DNA of 64,000 nt from Siphonodentalium dalli (taxonomy: Eukaryota; Mollusca; Scaphopoda; Gadilida; Siphonodentaliidae). Position numbers and translations under genes: made by a program. This document shows, one piece after another, positions 33,160-44,518 of this stretch (positions within the stretch are counted from its first letter, which is position 1; every line of letters begins with the position of its first letter). The DNA is taken from assembly GCA_032622095.1 (NCBI GenBank), contig CP136063.1, forward strand, positions 279,057,426 to 279,121,425. The letters run 5' to 3'. The notes under the pieces were generated by a model, which did not search any database, had not been told where the DNA came from, and was given only the letters and a program-made list of their open reading frames with translations.

Positions 33160-34705
33160 GCGTCCTCTGTGCAGGACATTTATGGAAACCTACATAGAAC
33201 ACACATGCATCCTCTGGGCTGGACATTTATGGAGACCTGTATAGAACACATCTTACACATGCGCGTCTTTGCGCAGGACATTAATGGAGACCTATATAGA
33301 ACACATACGTGCGTACTCTGGGCAGGACATTTATGGAGGCCTGTATAGAACACACACGTGCATCCGCAGGACATTAATGGAGACCTGTATCGAACACACA
33401 CGTGCGTCCTCTGTGTATGACATTGATGGGGACATGTATAGAACACACACATGCGTCCTATGGGCAGGACATTTATGGACAAATGTATAGAACACATGAG
33501 CGTCTCTGCGCAGGACATTAATGGAGACCTGTATATAACACACACGTGCATCCTCGGCGAAGGATATTTATGGAGACATGTATAGAACACACACGTGCGT
33601 CCTCTGTGTATGACATTGATGGAGACATGTATAGAACACACACTTGCGTCCTATGGGCAGAACCTTTATCGAGACCTGTATAGAACACACGTGCGTCCTC
33701 TGGGCTGGACATTTATCGATACCTGTATAGAACACACGTGCGTTCTCTAGGCTGGACATTTGTGGATACCTGTATAGAACACATATGTGCGTATTATGGG
33801 CAGGACATTTATGGACACATGTATAGAACACATACGTGCGTATTATGGGCAGGACATTTATGGACACATGTATAGAACACATGAGCGTCACTGCCCGGGA
33901 CATTAACGGAGACCTGTATATAACACACACACGTGCATCCTATGGGCAGAACATTTATGGAGACATGTACAGAACACACATGTAAGTCCTATGCGTATGC
34001 CATTGATGGAGACATGTATAGAACACACGTGCGTCATATGGGCAGAACATTTATGGATACCTGTTAGAACACACGTTCGTCCTCTGCGCAGGAAATCTAT
34101 TGAGATCGGTATAGAACACAAGTGCGTCCTCTGCAGGACATTTATGGATACCTGTATAGAACACGCGTGCGTCTCTCCGCGGGACATTTATGGAGACCTG
34201 TATAGAACACACGTGCGTCTCTCCGCGGGACATTTATGGAGACCTGTATAGAACACACGTGCGTCTCTCCGCGGGACATTAATGGAGACCTGTATAGAAC
34301 ACACGTGCATCCTATGGGCAGAACATTTATGGAGACATGTATAGAACACGCGTGCGTCTCTCCGCATGACATTAATGGAGACCTGTATAGAACACACACG
34401 TGCGTCTCTCCGCGGGACATTTATGGAGACATGTATAGAACACACGTGCGTCTTTCCGCGGGACACTTATGGAGACCTGTATAGAGCACACGTGCGTGTC
34501 TCCGCGGGACATTTATGGAGACCTGTATATAACACACGTGCGTCTATCCGCAGGACATTAATGGAGACCTGTATAGAACGCACGTGCGTCTCTCCGCATG
34601 TCGTTTATGGAGACCTGTATAGAACACACGTGCGTCCTATGGGCAGAACATTTATGAAGACCTGTATAGAACATACGTTCGTCCTCTGCGCAGAACACTT
34701 ACCAA
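33160..34705. repeat. ~47-bp minisatellite, ~33 units
   Basis: Core TGGAGACCTGTATAGAACAC, then ACACGTGCGTC and a variable TCTCCGCGGGACATTTA-type end. Left units are diverged; units between 34150 and 34650 are nearly identical, so the array has been homogenised from the right side. Most units contain CACGTG. Open frames on both strands are incidental. Confidence 0.95.
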
Positions 34706-34772
34706 CTGATTATAATAATAATTTCTTACAATTATTGTTATCCATAATTATGCAATCTACAATTGCAACGCG

Positions 34773-35248
34773 TTAACACTTTCACGACGGGAGCTGTGCT
34801 GGCGGAACATTAAAGACCCTGTGCCAATGCATTCTCTTATATATGCAAGTCGACCATGGGTCACCTCGCGTATATAAAAGAATGCACAGACCTAACAATT
34901 TGTTATTATTTTATGTTATTTTATGTTATTCTTTAACAATTTTATCATTTACTATAAATTTTTGATATATTCTTTATAAATTTTTATCATATTTTCTTAC
35001 ATTCTTTAAAAAAAATTACATTTTTTATCATTATCTAGTACATTCTTTTAAAATATATATCATTTATTTTTTATTTTTACTTACATTTACTTACATTGAC
35101 AATTATAAAGAATAATATAAAAATTGTTTGGCCAATGCATTCTCTTATATATGCGAGGCGACCTCAGGTCGACTCGCATATCCAAGAGAATGCATTGGCA
35201 CAGGGTTTTCTAAAAAAAATCTGGAAGCTTCCGTCATGAAAGGGTTAA
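34773..35248. mobile_element. TTAA-bounded hairpin MITE (family TTAA-C)
   Basis: TTAACACTTTCACGACGGGA at the left and its near-inverse ending CATGAAAGGGTTAA at the right, both closed by TTAA. Two hairpins of the CCAATGCATTCTC family (34805-34894, degraded; 35127-35203) flank an AT-rich centre with several TTCTTTA..TTTTATCATT tracts. TIR outer sequence differs from TTAA-A, while the hairpins are shared. Confidence 0.8.
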
Positions 35249-35330
35249 CTACGCTAATATTTGAACCTGAGCACTCTTGAAAAATGAAGAATAAGCTAAG
35301 CATATATTTAAGACAGAATGAGATAACTCG

Positions 35331-36934
35331 GGGCCCGTTTGAAAAGACGGATTTTTGTCGACTCGAATCTAATTGTATTAAATCCGTCGGTAACACGACT
35401 GCGGTCAATTTTGTTTCAGACGGACGCATCTTCGTCGCTATTGGTGGATTTATTTAAAGGTACACTCACAAAATGATCACCCGTAGACATATAGGCCAAT
35501 ATACCGGTATGTTACAGACATATAGGCCAATATACCGGTATGTTACACATATTTATTAAAATACAGTATCAATTATGAATATGTATGTGCGCATGTCTAT
35601 GAGGATATATTCTCTCATATATTATGGAACTTCTGTCCGTGTGTAATTGTTTATGTGTAATAGACTCGAAAACTGCTCGACCGATCCGACTCATATTTAG
35701 TATGCAGGCCTACATTGATCCCGGGAACAATATGGGCGGGTCCAATTACACGTACGACCGTGTCCAAATATATATATATATATAATACTTTTCAACGTTG
35801 TTCGCTCAGTATTGTTCAACGTTGCGAAATCTCTAAATAGTCACCTAATAGTATAGATAGGTATATAATATAATAGAAAATAACCAAAGGTGGAAATTTT
35901 CACTATTAGTATTAAATCCTATAAAAATGTAAAAGTTGCCAGATAATTTAATATATTTAGTACGGTACCAGTAGTGCTTTTTAATATATTGATTTTATAA
36001 TACACACATATTAAGTACTTTCATATTCTTTATTAAAGGCCAACTACCACGGGAGCTTTGAATCCCGGGTTATTCTTTTTATGAAGCATTTAGACACAAG
36101 TTGTTTCTGGTTTAATATGTTACTGTATGTAGAAATAGGTGGGAAAACATATATATCCCCCATAATATGGAAGATATGTAGCATATAGCTATAAATCCCC
36201 ACGCACTAATGATTGAAATCAGTCACTTTGTCATATTTAATATTATAATAAAGAGCGTTTTATGATGCAGTGCACTATACTATTATTTGGATCCCGGGAG
36301 TATGCCATGTACTGCCAGTGACAATACATTATTGTAGCCTTGGCACTAGTTATAAATTATAAGAAATATATGTTGCAGCGGTGGGCAGTACCACGAACAA
36401 GCGAAATTTAATATGTTGCCTTTGAAAAGTTCGCTATCATAAAGAAGAATGCATGAGTAAAATACACTCTTGAAAGTTCAATTATAAAAAGTGTGCGTAT
36501 ATAATATATGTTTGTACGTGCCTGTCTTTGTCCTCTTGTATCATTTTAACCTGTAAATGATATTAATTATAAATAATTGTCAGTGTTTGTCCACTTATTT
36601 ATTTAACATTGAGAGCGTGCGAAACATTACGTCATGTGGGTATTTCTGCATATATGGGGAACTCCCTCATTATCATATTATTATCTATCATTTGCATTCG
36701 GAACTTCGGCAGCTTTTGGCTTTTCTGGTAACATGACTGTATCAGATTCGAGTCGTCAAAAAACCGTCGTAAGAAACAAAGACGGATTTCAGACGCATCA
36801 CCGACGGAGATTCGTATGTGGTGTGTCTGACACGGATCTAATTGTTTTACACGTCGCACATTTAACGAATTTAATACAATTGTGGGTCTGGTATTAGATT
36901 CGAGTAGACAAAAATCCGGCGTTTGAAACGGTCC
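35331..36934. mobile_element. ~1.6-kb TIR element (GACGGATTTTTGTC ends)
   Basis: Left GGCCCGTTTGAAAAGACGGA then TTTTTGTCGACTCGAATCTA is mirrored at the right by TTAGATTCGAGTAGACAAAA and ATCCGGCGTTTGAAACGG. No transposase frame is visible inside; a 31-bp tandem pair (35485-35546, GGCCAATATACCGGTATGTT) and AT-rich sequence fill it. Probably non-autonomous. Confidence 0.6.
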
Positions 36935-37393
36935 TCATTCAGCGAAATCAACGGAGTTACTTAGCTCATTGTGTTGCACGAGACATGAAGCTGTCGTTTT
37001 GTGTGTTTCGACAAGAAAGACCAACTTTCAAAGGAAATTATTTGACAGTATAGGATTATCTGATTACGACATTTGCATTAATCACGTAGAGAGAGAGAGA
37101 GCACATATTATACAAAGCAAATCCGACATGGTCTGTTAATTACCACACCCTGACGTAATAAGTATGTGCTAGACAATTGTATCTATGTGCTATTATATAC
37201 TTAATAGATGTCATGCAGATTTGGAAATCAAAATATGTTTACAGCAATTGCACCCTGCACATTAATCCCCTTTACCACTATCACCCATACAGGTATTATC
37301 TGGCCAATACTCAAAATTATACGAATTCATTTGTCAGGATACACGCACACATGAACATAACACTTTACTGGCGATATTTACAATCGAGTAATC

Positions 37394-37702
37394 TGAGTGG
37401 TTCATTATTGACCACACGGACGTAATTATTGTGGAAAATAATTGCAGAGCGTGTACCGTTTCACTCACTGTTTGGTTTAATTTGTGAGCCACTGGTATAA
37501 TGTTCTCGATAAAGAAACCAAGGAAAGCGATGCACGCATTGACAATTAGACCACGGACTTAGGCTTTCAGGTTTCCAATCTGAGGGCCGGATATACCCGC
37601 GGTTAGCGGAATCGTTAGCTTCATGTGCGTGACATTCCGATGGCTGAACTCACTTATGGTAAGACCACACTTCTTTCTGAACACAACAACTCAATAATTA
37701 TA
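37394..37702. repeat. Dispersed repeat, copy 1
   Basis: Shares GGTTCATTATTGACCACA(C/A)GGACGT, AATTTGTGAGCCACT, GAAAGCGAT(A/G) and the closing CAATAATTATA with 42285-42640, in the same order. Confidence 0.65.
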
Positions 37703-37789
37703 TATTATATTTTCTTTCCTTTGCTGATGTTAGTAACATGAAATTTTCACAACTCCTCATGCATTCGAAGTTCGTTTAACACACATGGC

Positions 37790-38492
37790 ATCGCGTCAGA
37801 ACAAAACTGTTCTATCTCCATTTTGGCGGGGAAAATGAGATATTGGTATCGTTCGATTCGGTGAGGGATTCCCTGTCCGAAAATCACCAGATATCGTGTC
37901 TAACATACACCAAATTTGATTGAGAGGCTATGTAAGTCAGTTCCATCTCAAAAACTAACTTTTGTGACAGTGCTATATTGTTCTATCTCCACTGTGGCCC
38001 AATGAATCTATCTATTTTGTACCACGTCATTAAATAAATTTCAGTTTTAAAATGTTGTATCTCTGACCTTCAATGAAAGCAATGGAACCCGAACTTGGCA
38101 GAGTGCTAGCGAAGTGACTAGTTGGAAATAATGCTTTCTCACTCCTAGGTATGAACATCTTATTTCTAGGATAATTATTTGGTTAAAATAACACATCAAA
38201 TGGCGTGATTTGGGATTTTTGCACGTTTATATGATTACAAAATATAAAAACCTCTATAGCACGGGAATTTTTACAAAAAATGTTCTATCTCCAAAGTGTT
38301 TTTTCGTGATTAAACCCAAGATATCATGTTTTGTCTCGCACCTGGTCATATAATAGTATTTTTTACACCAGCTATCATACCCGCTGTGTATTATCTTCCA
38401 AAACAGAATGAGAACATGTGAACGGGGGGGGGGGGGGGGTCAAAACTTTAAACTCGATTTCCGAGATAGAACACTTTTGTTCTGACGCGACG
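37790..38492. mobile_element. ~700-bp TIR element (CGCGTCAGAACAAAA ends)
   Basis: TCGCGTCAGAACAAAACTGT then TCTATCTCC at the left is inverted at the right as GAGATAGAACACTTTTGTTC then TGACGCGA. TTCTATCTCC recurs internally (37975, 38282). A G-run of about 16 lies at 38427-38442. No coding capacity. Confidence 0.65.
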
Positions 38493-39501
38493 ATAGGGCG
38501 AGAATTACAAGCGAACCTATAAAGGTCAATTCACACCGGGCGCGAGCGCGCGATTTTTACGCCGTTTTATGTCGTCCGTAGAGGTTCAAAGCGCGCTATT
38601 TTTATATTCACACCGAAAGCGATCGAATCGCTTCGCCGCGCGCGATAGTCAGGGTATAGTTGATCGTTTGGGTGTATCATTTGCAGGCAGGTCACAAATA
38701 CAATGTATATTTAAATTTTAAGCAGAATTTGCTCAACATATGGGTGATTCTCCCGTAAACGAGCAAACCCATGTCATGCGTTATTTGTTCATCCTATGAA
38801 AAACAATGGCCACCATACATAAAAGTGATGGTAATGATCTTGTAGCTCACGATACAGGCATTTATTAGAGACATTTCGGGTTTAGTATGGACGTGTGAGA
38901 ACATATATGCCATGTGTATATTACAGGCACGTACCCCGAAACAGCATGTCCCAAATCAAAGGCATTCAACTTCCCTGATTGTTCCCATTCGCCACCGAAC
39001 GATTTATCTTTAAACCAATTAATATTCTTGTGCGGAATTTTGCACTGAACGCCATGCAATTCGTATAATTTTTATGAAATTAAATATTTAGTTAGTGGAA
39101 AGCATGTGAAGTCTTCCAAAAGCATGTCCCGTTATATAGAATCATTACCCAAACGCACGATAAAGACGGCTGATATTTTCACCAGAAACATAGCTTGTTC
39201 ATATCTATGGTTGCATCGTGGAGTAAATATCCTTTAATGTCTAGAAAAAATAAACCCAGGTTATGTTTCCTTGAATAATTTTTCAAAATCAACCTTTGAA
39301 ACTAGAAATCGCTAGCGTATATTTATTCAGCGTCATTACACAAACGCAGACCATTTAAATGTTACATGCTGTAGGCGAACGATTAAAAGTTTATTTCGAA
39401 AGCTCGCAGCGGTTGTTTGTTCATAAACTAGTTCATTTTCATAGGTGATGGATATTCAAAATATAAGAGCACGCTGAAACGAAAATCGTCATTACCCAAA
39501 C

Positions 39502-39542
39502 GCGTCATTACCCAAACACTCCTTCTGTTTGGGTAATGACGC
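39502..39542. repeat. Perfect 17-bp hairpin and repeated 17-mer
   Basis: GCGTCATTACCCAAACA, loop CTCCTTC, then the exact inverse. Related copies of CGTCATTACCCAAACGC lie at about 39143, 39330 (one mismatch) and 39487, so the motif recurs five times in 400 bp. Confidence 0.8.
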
Positions 39543-41154
39543 AATTTTAATTTTGAAATATCCAGAGACGCAAACACGATCTAACAAATAAAACATGTTA
39601 AGGGATGATATGGGTGTAAATAAAAAGAACAAATATGACATACGGATTAGTTTTAGTGCGTCTATATAACATCGGGGGGGGGGGGGGGGGTGAGTGAATG
39701 AGTGGTGGGGTGGGGGGGGGAGTGATCAACGGAATCTAGCAAATTCTCTAAATGGATTGACGTTTACATCAAACAATCTCAGTGAGAAGCAGATGACAGT
39801 TTGAAAAGTCAATTATTTCCGTACTTTTCAACAATCATTCTGCCTGCGGGGCGATTTCCGGCTCGTGTGTTATAGCAACGGCGTCAAAATACACATTTTG
39901 GACCATCAGAATATCACACTGACAATTCTATCTGATTGAGCGCACCGAGAAACCCCCAAATACCAAATTTCAGTTCAATATCTTGAAATATGTAAGAGAA
40001 ATCCATCGACAAGGTTTTCTACTCTAAATTATCATTGCAATTTGGCGAACCCCTTGGGGAACAGACTTTGATTGACGTATGTTCACGTTGTCTACATCAG
40101 AGTTCCTCGATCGTTTGGAGTCAAACCAAGTGTACGAGGGACCAGGGCATGCCCGACTTGATAGGAATCGCCTTTTATGCGATCGAAATCTGTTTCCAAT
40201 TATCATATCTGAACGCTGTATTCGTTGACCTCTTAGAGAGTTTGAACTCTAAGTCACGCCCACAAGGCATATCAATTTCCACCACGTATATTCAAATGGC
40301 TGTATCTCATAGACGTCTCAACGTGCGGAGCTACGCAATACGTCGTTTTGACGGATACATCATCGGCTACTCAAACAATATATACTCATAACGATAATTC
40401 AACTATTAAAGGGCACATGTCAACAAGTTTTGGAGAAAGAGCGAATTTGACAATGACGTTGCCCTGATTCAACCCCAAAAAAACGTCATTGGCACATGCT
40501 GTAATGAACGACCTTGATTGACCTTGACCTGGCCCTATAATTTTGCCAAATGTCATTTTCGTGGTCACCAATATCTGTGCTAAATACTCACATAAAATTT
40601 ATCGGCATGTGACAAACTTTTTTCCCCCAGAATTTTCTGGACGAAATTGTTCATTTAATGGAGAATCACCCATATGCATGTCCAAAATGCGTATGTTGAG
40701 CAAATTCTGCTTAAAATTTAAATATGGATTTTTCAAACTCATTTCATTGTCAAATATAAAATGTCAAGTGGAATGGTGCACGGACTTCCTAAGTTCTCAT
40801 AGCAATTGCGTTTAGTTGAATGTCGTTATATAATTCCAGTTTGTGAGTGTATTTATCGGGGGGGGGGGGGTGCAAATTGTCGGAAAAGTGACTTCACAAG
40901 CTTTTCAATTCAATTTAATTTTATTTGCTCATCATCATGTAGATATACAGAGATCAATATCATGAGTATACATAAATATAATAAATAAATTATGTGTGCA
41001 TGCGTGCAGATCGTATTGTAGTTACATAAACATTTAAAATAATGCGTCAGTTATGTGTAGTACATATACATGTATATATGCAGTAAATTACTTGTATAAG
41101 ATATCTAGTGCGACAACCCATGATTTAATATGGTAAAATTCGTCAGTGGAAGCC

Positions 41155-41526
41155 TCAGGAGAGCCTAAATAGCGGCAAAACCCTTCTAATGAATATGGAC
41201 AGATTTATGGTTCGTCTTCCTTTTCCCGAATTGAAAAGTTCTCTCAATTTAATAGTGTTTGGATTTCGGTAGAAATATGATGTGATATATTTCTGTCGGA
41301 GATCATGTAAAACTGGACATTTCAGTATGACATGAAATTCGTCGCCCAGTTCTGATAGACATAGAGTACATTTTCTCTCAGAGTAGTCTATTTTGTTCCA
41401 GGATCCAGTTTCAACTGGGAGGTGGTGATTTCTTGGACTGCCTATATTTGGAATGTAATTGGGACCAAACACTAACCAGACGATTCTGTTATTCCGGCAA
41501 TCTCTTGCCAGGGAATTGCTCTTCAT
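41155..41526 (-). pseudogene. LINE ORF2 C-terminal zinc-binding fragment
   Basis: On the reverse strand the frame reads NHHLPVETGSWNKIDYSERK, CTLCLSELGDEFHVILKCPV and LRQKYITSYFYRNPN, followed by a hydrophobic tail and stop at 41155. The C..C....GDE.H....C arrangement and its position just before the end of the element are typical of the C-terminal region of invertebrate LINEs. It resembles 4776-5048. The 3' UTR probably runs to about 40890 (reverse strand), where an AT-rich tail appears. The element is 5'-truncated, with nothing of the polymerase left. Confidence 0.7.
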
Positions 41527-41778
41527 TGTTTATTCTTATATTGTTATCGCGATGACAAATGAATTTGTCGCCTTCAAATGGGACAAATACGCATGGATAA
41601 ACATCCTATTTGACAGCGACCCAACATTCTCGCTGGATTGAACAAACGAAGCATAAAATCACCGATGTGATCGCGTCGTGGCCAACACTATGGTCTTTGC
41701 GGTGTGAATATTTGAACCGCAACGGACGACAGAAAACGGCCATAATGATCGCGCGCTCGCGCCCGGCGTGAATTGACC

Positions 41779-42280
41779 TTAAAGGTACGGTTGGCCTTGG
41801 CGGTGGGTATCCTGTGAAAATATTTCCACCCGTCAAAAACCGCCACAAACAGAAAGAACAATAAAATGTAGACAGACTTTGTCCGTATACAAATAAGAAA
41901 TATCGCATAAACAGTATGTTATTGTCATATCTTTGACCATTGTTATGTAAACAAAAGCATAAAAAGTTACTTTTCTGGTGTTTGTTTATATTATGATGGT
42001 AAACATAAAGAGCGTTCTTTGTTGGTGAATTCCTGATATGGAACGAATAAAGAGCGTTTATGCCATTTGTGTGTGATTAGCCAGTAGTATTGTGCTGTCT
42101 TCTGTAACACAATCAGGCTCTTGCTTAGGTAAAATATAGTAGCTCTTTATGATAACATGCTGTTTACGCGATGGTAATGGTATATATGAACGAAACTGTA
42201 TGCGTTTTAATGTTTTTCTGTTTACGGTGATTAGAACAAATATGAATATTTTCGACAACTAAGGCCTCACGTGCCTTTAA
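41779..42280. mobile_element. ~500-bp TIR element (family AAAGGCACGG), inverted copy
   Basis: Starts TTAAAGGTACGGTTGGCC and ends CACGTGCCTTTAA. Carries, in reverse complement, the landmarks of 5673-6203 (AAACCGCCA, TTTATGCC, AAAGAGCGTTTATG). It abuts the TIR of the 38522-41780 element exactly, sharing the TTAA region at 41779-41782. Confidence 0.65.
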
Positions 42281-42284
42281 GTGT

Positions 42285-42640
42285 GATGGTTCATTATTGA
42301 CCACAAGGACGTCATTATTGTGGACTATCACGAAAGAAAGCGATAAAACGTATTGACTATTATGCAGACCTTGCCCCCATATCATTCGTGGATCCAATTT
42401 GTGAGCCACTTGCTTATCGTACTCACGAAAGAAAGCGATAAAACATATTGACTATAATATCAGCAGCCGCGGATGAAAGCTTCCATGCTGCCCATCTCAT
42501 TGGCGGATATGCCGATATTAGCGGACGCGTTAACCGCGTGTGACAGGACAATTTGGATCGCTATATTCACTTAATGGTAAGAACTCACCTATTTCTAAAC
42601 ACAAGGACAACATTTTCAGCAATCAAATCAATAATTATAA
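42285..42640. repeat. Dispersed repeat, copy 2
   Basis: Copy of 37394-37702, with an internal duplication of CACGAAAGAAAGCGATAAAA (about 42328 and 42423). Confidence 0.65.
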
Positions 42641-43520
42641 CACTTTTTGACATTAGGTAGTTCGTATTTGACATAATTATCAGACATTGAGGCGGAAAAT
42701 ACATATATATATATATAGAAAACTATATGTTCGGTTAACCTTAATATTTTTTATCATACAGTGCGGTTCGAAAAATTACTATCTGCGATCACTTGTGGGT
42801 ACCTACCAGAATTTCGGGTATCATAGCCGAGTATCGATGCTGCAATGAGATGTCGCCAAAACGGATTTGGGATGTCAAAGATACGGATAATATATTTCAC
42901 ATTTTGACTCTTTCTGTTGAAAATATCTCCATTATCTTTCGGACAGGCCGCCACATGCACGATAATTCGTTATTTTCTCCTATTGCATGGGGCCGTTTTC
43001 TGTTTAATTGAAAATGGGAGTAGGACCGCGGATACCACAACTGAAGGTATCGTGATTTCGGCCCAACATTGAAATTAAATAATAAATATTTTTCCTATTA
43101 TTATTATTATACTTAACCATTTGTCAACTCCTTAATTTATGAAAGTATGAGGAGTAGCGAACGTAGTCGTATAACGGATATTGTTCGCGCTTTCCTTGCG
43201 GAGTTATCTCCCTTTACCTGAAACAAAATCTCATTGTACTATCTCGGAAATCATGAGGAGCAGGTATAATCTAAATTTGGACCATATTCATACCTCGATA
43301 TGATATCGGGCATCAAAACTTGTGTCCGCGCTTTCTCTGCGGAGTTACCGCCCATATATATGCAAACACCGTACACCAGGTTTTTGTTTTATAAGTCCAG
43401 CGCTATCAATTTTGTATGCATATTCCGAATGGGAAGAGTGATTCTGACCCGAATGTCCGCTTAAAAGTTTTCCCCCAGTTGTTTTCGCTATACGGGGTTC
43501 GGGAAAATGCACCTATTTTT
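42641..43520. other. No gene recognised
   Basis: Contains a short AT microsatellite (about 42700-42715) and no credible exon. Confidence 0.4.
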
Positions 43521-43522
43521 CC

Positions 43523-43812
43523 TGCCAAATTCAAACGGGCTAATTAAAGAGCAAGCAAGATAATATCGTAGCAGGTACGTCGGTATACTGTAGATACGCC
43601 CCCAAAGTTTGACCGCTATACTCTAAAAGCAACCTGGTCAAACAGAGAGTGGGAGTCGGGTGGGTTGAGACTTGGAAATTTCCACCGAAAATCGTAAAGG
43701 GGAAAAATTCAAACATCGAGATAAAATTTTTGACAAGTGCATCTGATGGGTAGAGTCCACGCGCAACTTTGTTGCGATTTTCTAATATTTAGAGGGAACG
43801 GTTTACTCGTGA
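43523..43812. repeat. ~290-bp dispersed repeat, copy 1
   Basis: GCCAAATTCAAACGGGCTAA..GTATACTGTAGATACGCC..TTTCCACCGAAAATCG..GCGCAACTTTGTTGCGATTT. Copies 2 and 3 follow at 44158-44440 and 49276-49460. Confidence 0.75.
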
Positions 43813-43823
43813 CAACGCTATAT

Positions 43824-44100
43824 TATGGAATCCTATTAGGGCCACTTGCTAATGGCGCTTTCGGCGCGATGCGCCGAAAGCGACAAAAAGTGCGCCGAAA
43901 GCGCTGAAAGCGACGAAAGCGACAAAATATGCTCCGTTACGGCGCACTATTTGTCGCTTTCGGTGCACTTTTTGTCGCTTTCGACGCGCGCGCCGAAAGC
44001 GACAAAATGTGCGATATTAGCGCATGTTTCGGCGCGTTACTAATGGCGCACATTTTGTGCCGAAAGCGCCATTAGCAAGTGGCCCTAATAGGATTCCATA
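43824..44100. mobile_element. GC-rich palindromic MITE, copy A
   Basis: TIRs start TATGGAATCCTATTAGGGCC then ACTTGCTAATGGCGC and are inverted at the right end. The interior consists of CGCCGAAAGCGACAAAA-type motifs in alternating orientation, so the element can fold on itself. TA lies at both ends, compatible with a Tc1/mariner-type TA target site (inference). It sits between two copies of the ~290-bp repeat. Confidence 0.85.
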
Positions 44101-44157
44101 CTATATATAACATAAATACGTATATTTATGTACTATATCACTAACCTAATTTTATCC

Positions 44158-44440
44158 CTAAATCCAAACAGGCTAATGCAGGAGCGCGTACTCTGGTATA
44201 CTGTAGGTACGCCTAAAAAATTTGACCGCTCTACTATAAATGAAACTTGCCCAACGGAGAGCTCGCGTCGGGTGTGTTCAGACTTGGTATAATTCCACCG
44301 AAAATCAAAAGGGGAAAAATACTCAAAAAAATCAAACATTGAGATAAACACTTTTTGACGAGTATATGTGCATGGTTGGTATTATCGACGCGCAACTTTA
44401 GTACGATTTTCTCAGTTTTAGAGTGGACGGTTTACTACTG
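44158..44440. repeat. ~290-bp dispersed repeat, copy 2
   Basis: Matches 43523-43812 up to GGACGGTTTACT, where the LINE sequence begins. This fixes the left junction of the LINE at about 44438. Confidence 0.75.
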
Positions 44441-44494
44441 GTAAATCTTAAATTATTATTCATCTCAACATTTTTCATACTGATATTATCAGGT

Positions 44495-44518
44495 GATATT
44501 GAAATCAACCCTGGTCCT
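44495..44518 (+). other. 2A-like translational recoding peptide (DIEINPGP)
   Basis: The LINE frame opens with a hydrophobic leader (LLFISTFFILILSG) directly followed by DIEINPGP. This fits the D(V/I)ExNPG|P consensus at which ribosomes skip a peptide bond (established for 2A peptides). 2A-like sequences at the N-terminus of APE-type LINE proteins are known from several marine invertebrates. The hydrophobic leader could also act as a signal sequence, so the released product might differ in fate from the rest (inference). In this copy the upstream start is missing. Confidence 0.8.

Larger units (their letters stand above)
38522..41780. mobile_element. 3.26-kb element with GC-rich TIRs
   Basis: AAGGTCAATTCACACCGGGC then GCGAGCGCGCGAT at 38522 is inverted at the right as ATCGCGCGCTCGCGCCCGG then CGTGAATTGACCTT, ending 41780. 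A second inner inverted match joins 38707-38757 to 40665-40728 (AGCAGAATTTGCTCAACATA). The interior contains the hairpin at 39502-39542, a G-run (39674-39693) and a LINE tail on the reverse strand. No transposase recognised. Confidence 0.6.

Noticed and set aside
33180-34776. Overlapping frames rich in CSIQVSIN or METCIEHT peptides on both strands
   Set aside because: Shadows of the ~47-bp minisatellite; both strands are open in several frames.
36632-36897. Overlapping frames on both strands near the right TIR of the 1.6-kb element
   Set aside because: No recognisable motif; both strands open over the same bases.
38427-39720. Long G-runs as a biological feature
   Set aside because: Runs of 16-19 G are real in the text but their length is error-prone; no function inferred.
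44423-44437. Apparent start codon of the long LINE frame at 44423
   Set aside because: The codon there is GTG, and the first bases belong to the ~290-bp repeat; the frame is open only by chance up to a TAG at 44399-44401. The LINE begins at about 44438.
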